A stretch of 64,000 bases of DNA from Flagellimonas onchidii. GTDB taxonomy: Bacteria; Bacteroidota; Bacteroidia; Flavobacteriales; Flavobacteriaceae. The notes below the pieces were generated by a model. It worked only from the letters and a program-made list of their open reading frames with translations. It was not told where the DNA came from and searched no databases. Below are positions 61,682 to 64,000 of the stretch, one piece after another. The DNA is taken from contig NZ_SRXX01000008.1 in NCBI RefSeq assembly GCF_004804315.1, positions 62,001 to 126,000 on the forward strand, read 5' to 3'. Position 1 is the first letter of the stretch; each line of letters begins with the position of its first letter. The position numbers and the translations under genes were made by a program.

Positions 61682-63916
61682 TTATTCCAAGACAAATTCC
61701 AAAGTTTTGGCATTGGTCAAATCTTCATGGGAAATAAAATAAGAATTGTGGGGTTTCCCATTCAAAAGGATTCTCTTGATTCTTTGATTTTGCCCATTAT
61801 TATAATTGGACGTAATTCTAAGGTGATGGTTTTTGTAGTATTTATGACTCAATTGCACCGTTATTTCATTGAACCTTGGTGTTGAAAATGTATAAATAGG
61901 CTCTCCAGGAATTACGGGGTAGAGTCCCATCATGGAGAAAACGGCCCACGTGGACATGGTACCGGTATCGTCATTTCCTGGAAGTCCATCAGGAGCATTT
62001 TTGAAATAGGCTGAAAGCAAATCCGAAACCGTGTTTTGGGTACGCCATTCCTCCCCTTTGACATAATTGAACAGATAGGGATAGCCTATGTCCGGTTCGT
62101 TGGCCATATCAAACTGCTTTTTATCAAACACTTCTTGAAGCTTGCTTGAAAAAGGTTTGGGGCCACCCATAAGCTTTATGAGTCCTTTTACATCATGGGA
62201 GACCATAAAGGTGTATTGCCATGCATTCCCTTCAATAAACCCAAGGTTCTTTACAAAGTTTGCCCCAGTTTCTGGGTTATAGGGGGTCAACCAACTGCCA
62301 TCATCATTTTTGGGACGCAGTAAATTGAATTCTTTGTCGAAAAGCTTCCGATAGGAAATGGAACGTTTGGAAAAACGTTTATAATCTTCTTTTTTACCCA
62401 ACGCCTTAGCAAGTTGAGCGATAGCAAAATCAGAGATGTTGTATTCTTGGGTGGTGGATACCGAACCACTGTTTGTGGTTTTGGTTGTCAAATATCCTTT
62501 GGTAATATAGTCGTTGATTCCTGGCCGCAATGGATTTTGCTCTAATTGATCGGCACTTTTTACCATAGCTTCATACGCTTTTTCAACATCAAAATCCTGA
62601 ATGCCTTTTAAATAGGTGTCCGCGATAACAATTCCCGCTGGGTCTCCAACCATGGTTGTTGTTTCCGTTGCATTCAATTCCCATTTGGGCAACCAACCCG
62701 ATTCGTCATAAATCTGTAACATACTCTTGACCATGTTAGATTGCTGTTCAGGGTAAACCAAACTCATCAACTGATGTAAATTTCTATAGGTGTCCCAAAG
62801 GGAAAAGACTGTAAATCGCGTTCCGTCCGTCTTCAACGTTTCCCGGGTTCTCATTTTTGGATATTCCCCGTTAAAATCATTCAACGTACTGGGATGTATC
62901 AAGGTGTGATAAAGAGCAGTGTAAAAAATGGTTTTCTCATCTTCTGAACCGCCTTCTACTTCTATACGAGATAGGTGTTCTTCCCATTCTTGTCTAGTTT
63001 CTTCAAGAATTTGGTCGAAGGTTCTTCCTGCGGTCTCTTTTTCAAGATTCTCCCTTGCATTTTCGATACTTATATATGAAATGCCAACTTTCATTTCAAT
63101 TTGTGTTGGCTTATCAAAGTCGTATTGTATATATGCTCCAATACTGTCACCCACAACTTCTTTAGTGTAACCTTCCATTAATCGAGTCTTTCCATTGTAA
63201 CCCATCCATTGGGCTTCTTCGCCTTTGTAAGTAGTCGGCTTTTTCCATGTGCCAAACGCTTTGGCAGGTTCCGAAAATTGGGCAACAAAATAAACGGGAT
63301 AGGCCTCTTCGGGCTTGTAATAGCAGAACGAGCCCACACTTCTAATACCTTCAATTTCTGATGGAGAGACAACTTTGACCTGGGCTCCCTGTTCATTGGT
63401 TAGCCCAAGCCCTAAATTCAACAAAATGTTGGCTTTCCCTTTGGGAAAAGAATACTTGCTTACGCCTGTTCGCGTAGTGGCTGTGGCCTCGACTTTAATA
63501 TTGTATTTATCCAATCTGCTGGAATAGTAGCCCACTTTGGCAACTTCTTCAGAATAAGTTGATCCGTATGCTATATGGTCGGTAATGATTTCCCCTGTGG
63601 TGGGCATAGCCAAAATGACCCCTAATTCAGGACAACCCACTCCACTCAGATTAACATGACTGAATCCTGTCAAAAAATTGTTGTCCGAAGTATAGGGAGT
63701 AGACCACCAACGACTATCTTTTTCAAAAGGTAGATTTTGTGGTCCAGCTACATTAAAAGGAGAGACGTTGGCCATTCCCCGTACGGCAATCGGCCCCGGA
63801 TTGGTAGTTCCAAAGTTGGATGAACCTATAAATGGATTTACAAAGTCGATTGTCTTTTGCTGGGCATGACCTAGGGCAGTGACCATAAACAAAATTAGTA
63901 GGGAGTTCAGCCTCAT
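61682..63916 (-). CDS. GH92-family alpha-mannosidase
   Basis: A 744-residue exported glycoside hydrolase with signal peptide MRLNSLLILFMVTALGHAQ. The N-terminal beta-sandwich opens VNPFIGSSNFGTTNPGPIAVRGMANVSPF and the (alpha/alpha)6 catalytic domain follows. Typical GH92 segments are FSLWDTYRNLHQLMSLVYPEQ, GWLPKWELNATETTTMVGDP and GNDDTGTMSTWAVFSMMGLYPVIPG, the last holding the catalytic-base aspartate. GH92 enzymes are calcium-dependent exo-alpha-mannosidases acting on N-glycans or mannans; linkage cannot be told here. It is 18 nt after the preceding partial gene, so the two share an operon. Confidence 0.95.
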   Translation of the reverse strand: MRLNSLLILFMVTALGHAQQKTIDFVNPFIGSSNFGTTNPGPIAVRGMANVSPFNVAGPQNLPFEKDSRWWSTPYTSDNNFLTGFSHVNLSGVGCPELGVILAMPTTGEIITDHIAYGSTYSEEVAKVGYYSSRLDKYNIKVEATATTRTGVSKYSFPKGKANILLNLGLGLTNEQGAQVKVVSPSEIEGIRSVGSFCYYKPEEAYPVYFVAQFSEPAKAFGTWKKPTTYKGEEAQWMGYNGKTRLMEGYTKEVVGDSIGAYIQYDFDKPTQIEMKVGISYISIENARENLEKETAGRTFDQILEETRQEWEEHLSRIEVEGGSEDEKTIFYTALYHTLIHPSTLNDFNGEYPKMRTRETLKTDGTRFTVFSLWDTYRNLHQLMSLVYPEQQSNMVKSMLQIYDESGWLPKWELNATETTTMVGDPAGIVIADTYLKGIQDFDVEKAYEAMVKSADQLEQNPLRPGINDYITKGYLTTKTTNSGSVSTTQEYNISDFAIAQLAKALGKKEDYKRFSKRSISYRKLFDKEFNLLRPKNDDGSWLTPYNPETGANFVKNLGFIEGNAWQYTFMVSHDVKGLIKLMGGPKPFSSKLQEVFDKKQFDMANEPDIGYPYLFNYVKGEEWRTQNTVSDLLSAYFKNAPDGLPGNDDTGTMSTWAVFSMMGLYPVIPGEPIYTFSTPRFNEITVQLSHKYYKNHHLRITSNYNNGQNQRIKRILLNGKPHNSYFISHEDLTNAKTLEFVLE

Positions 63917-63934
63917 TTTAATAGTTTATTGGGA

Positions 63935-64000
63935 TTATTGAACTAAAATTTCGTCAACGAAAAGCCAAGTGCCTCCACCGTTGAGAGCCTTTTTTAAATT
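63935..64000 (-). CDS. C-terminal end of a further gene, probably of the same PUL
   Basis: A minus-strand frame running off the window end and stopping at 63935-63937 gives about 21 residues: a short lead, then GGGTWLFVDEILVQ. The W-L-F-V-D-E-I ending is typical of the last strands of surface beta-sandwich (discoidin or similar) domains in glycan-active proteins. It is 18 nt upstream of the GH92 gene. Nothing more can be said from this fragment. Confidence 0.6.
   Translation of the reverse strand, partial: NLKKALNGGGTWLFVDEILVQ

Overview
The window reads as chromosome from a marine member of the Flavobacteriaceae (Bacteroidota). The signs are type IX secretion (T9SS) C-terminal sorting domains on secreted proteins, a PorP/SprF protein, SusC/SusD pairs, FecI/FecR-type regulation, TAnnTTTG-like -7 promoter elements, no clear Shine-Dalgarno sites and several GTG/TTG starts. 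The genus cannot be fixed from the sequence alone.

Layout. 1-1305: the 3' end of a secreted vanadium-haloperoxidase-like protein and a decayed SGNH-hydrolase remnant. 1340-8277: a divergent AraC regulator and a five-gene sugar-acid operon (Zn dehydrogenase, KdgK, KdgA, UxaA, UxaB) that would convert L-galactonate or tagaturonate/altronate to pyruvate and glyceraldehyde-3-phosphate. 8307-19994: mostly housekeeping genes (HTTM membrane protein, ribF, pth, rplY, prs, tRNA-Leu, folE), with a secreted metalloprotease and a PhoX-like protein. 20023-23678: a metal-homeostasis locus. merC diverges from an ABC ATPase, a His-rich FtsX-like permease, two tandem CFFCG proteins and a Fur/Zur regulator, around one 21-bp palindrome that overlaps both -33 elements. 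23768-25028: slipin plus GntR. 25388-37173: a 2958-residue T9SS type B adhesin with its PorP/SprF and OmpA partners.

37312-43622: an ECF sigma factor, a likely anti-sigma factor, a DUF4097-like protein, a beta-barrel protein, a 58-residue protein, a TonB receptor and a GIN-domain lipoprotein. 43660-45185: three small genes ending in a siroheme-synthase-like dehydrogenase. 45203-50280: an orphan LytTR response regulator, a membrane protein of unknown function and an OmpA/TSP3 protein. Four arrays of 21-bp-spaced repeats, close to the LytTR half-site consensus, lie in the gaps. One array stands before an apparently gene-free but promoter- and terminator-bounded 240-nt transcript with a strong hairpin. 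I regard this as the most likely undescribed system here. 50295-64000: a polysaccharide-utilisation locus with a broken ROK kinase, a VCBS/ASPIC lipoprotein, SusD, SusC, FecR, a FecI-type sigma factor, a GH92 alpha-mannosidase and the end of a further gene.

Assignments rest on motif recognition and reading frames. No database search was possible, and promoters, operators and RNAs are inferences from sequence pattern and spacing.
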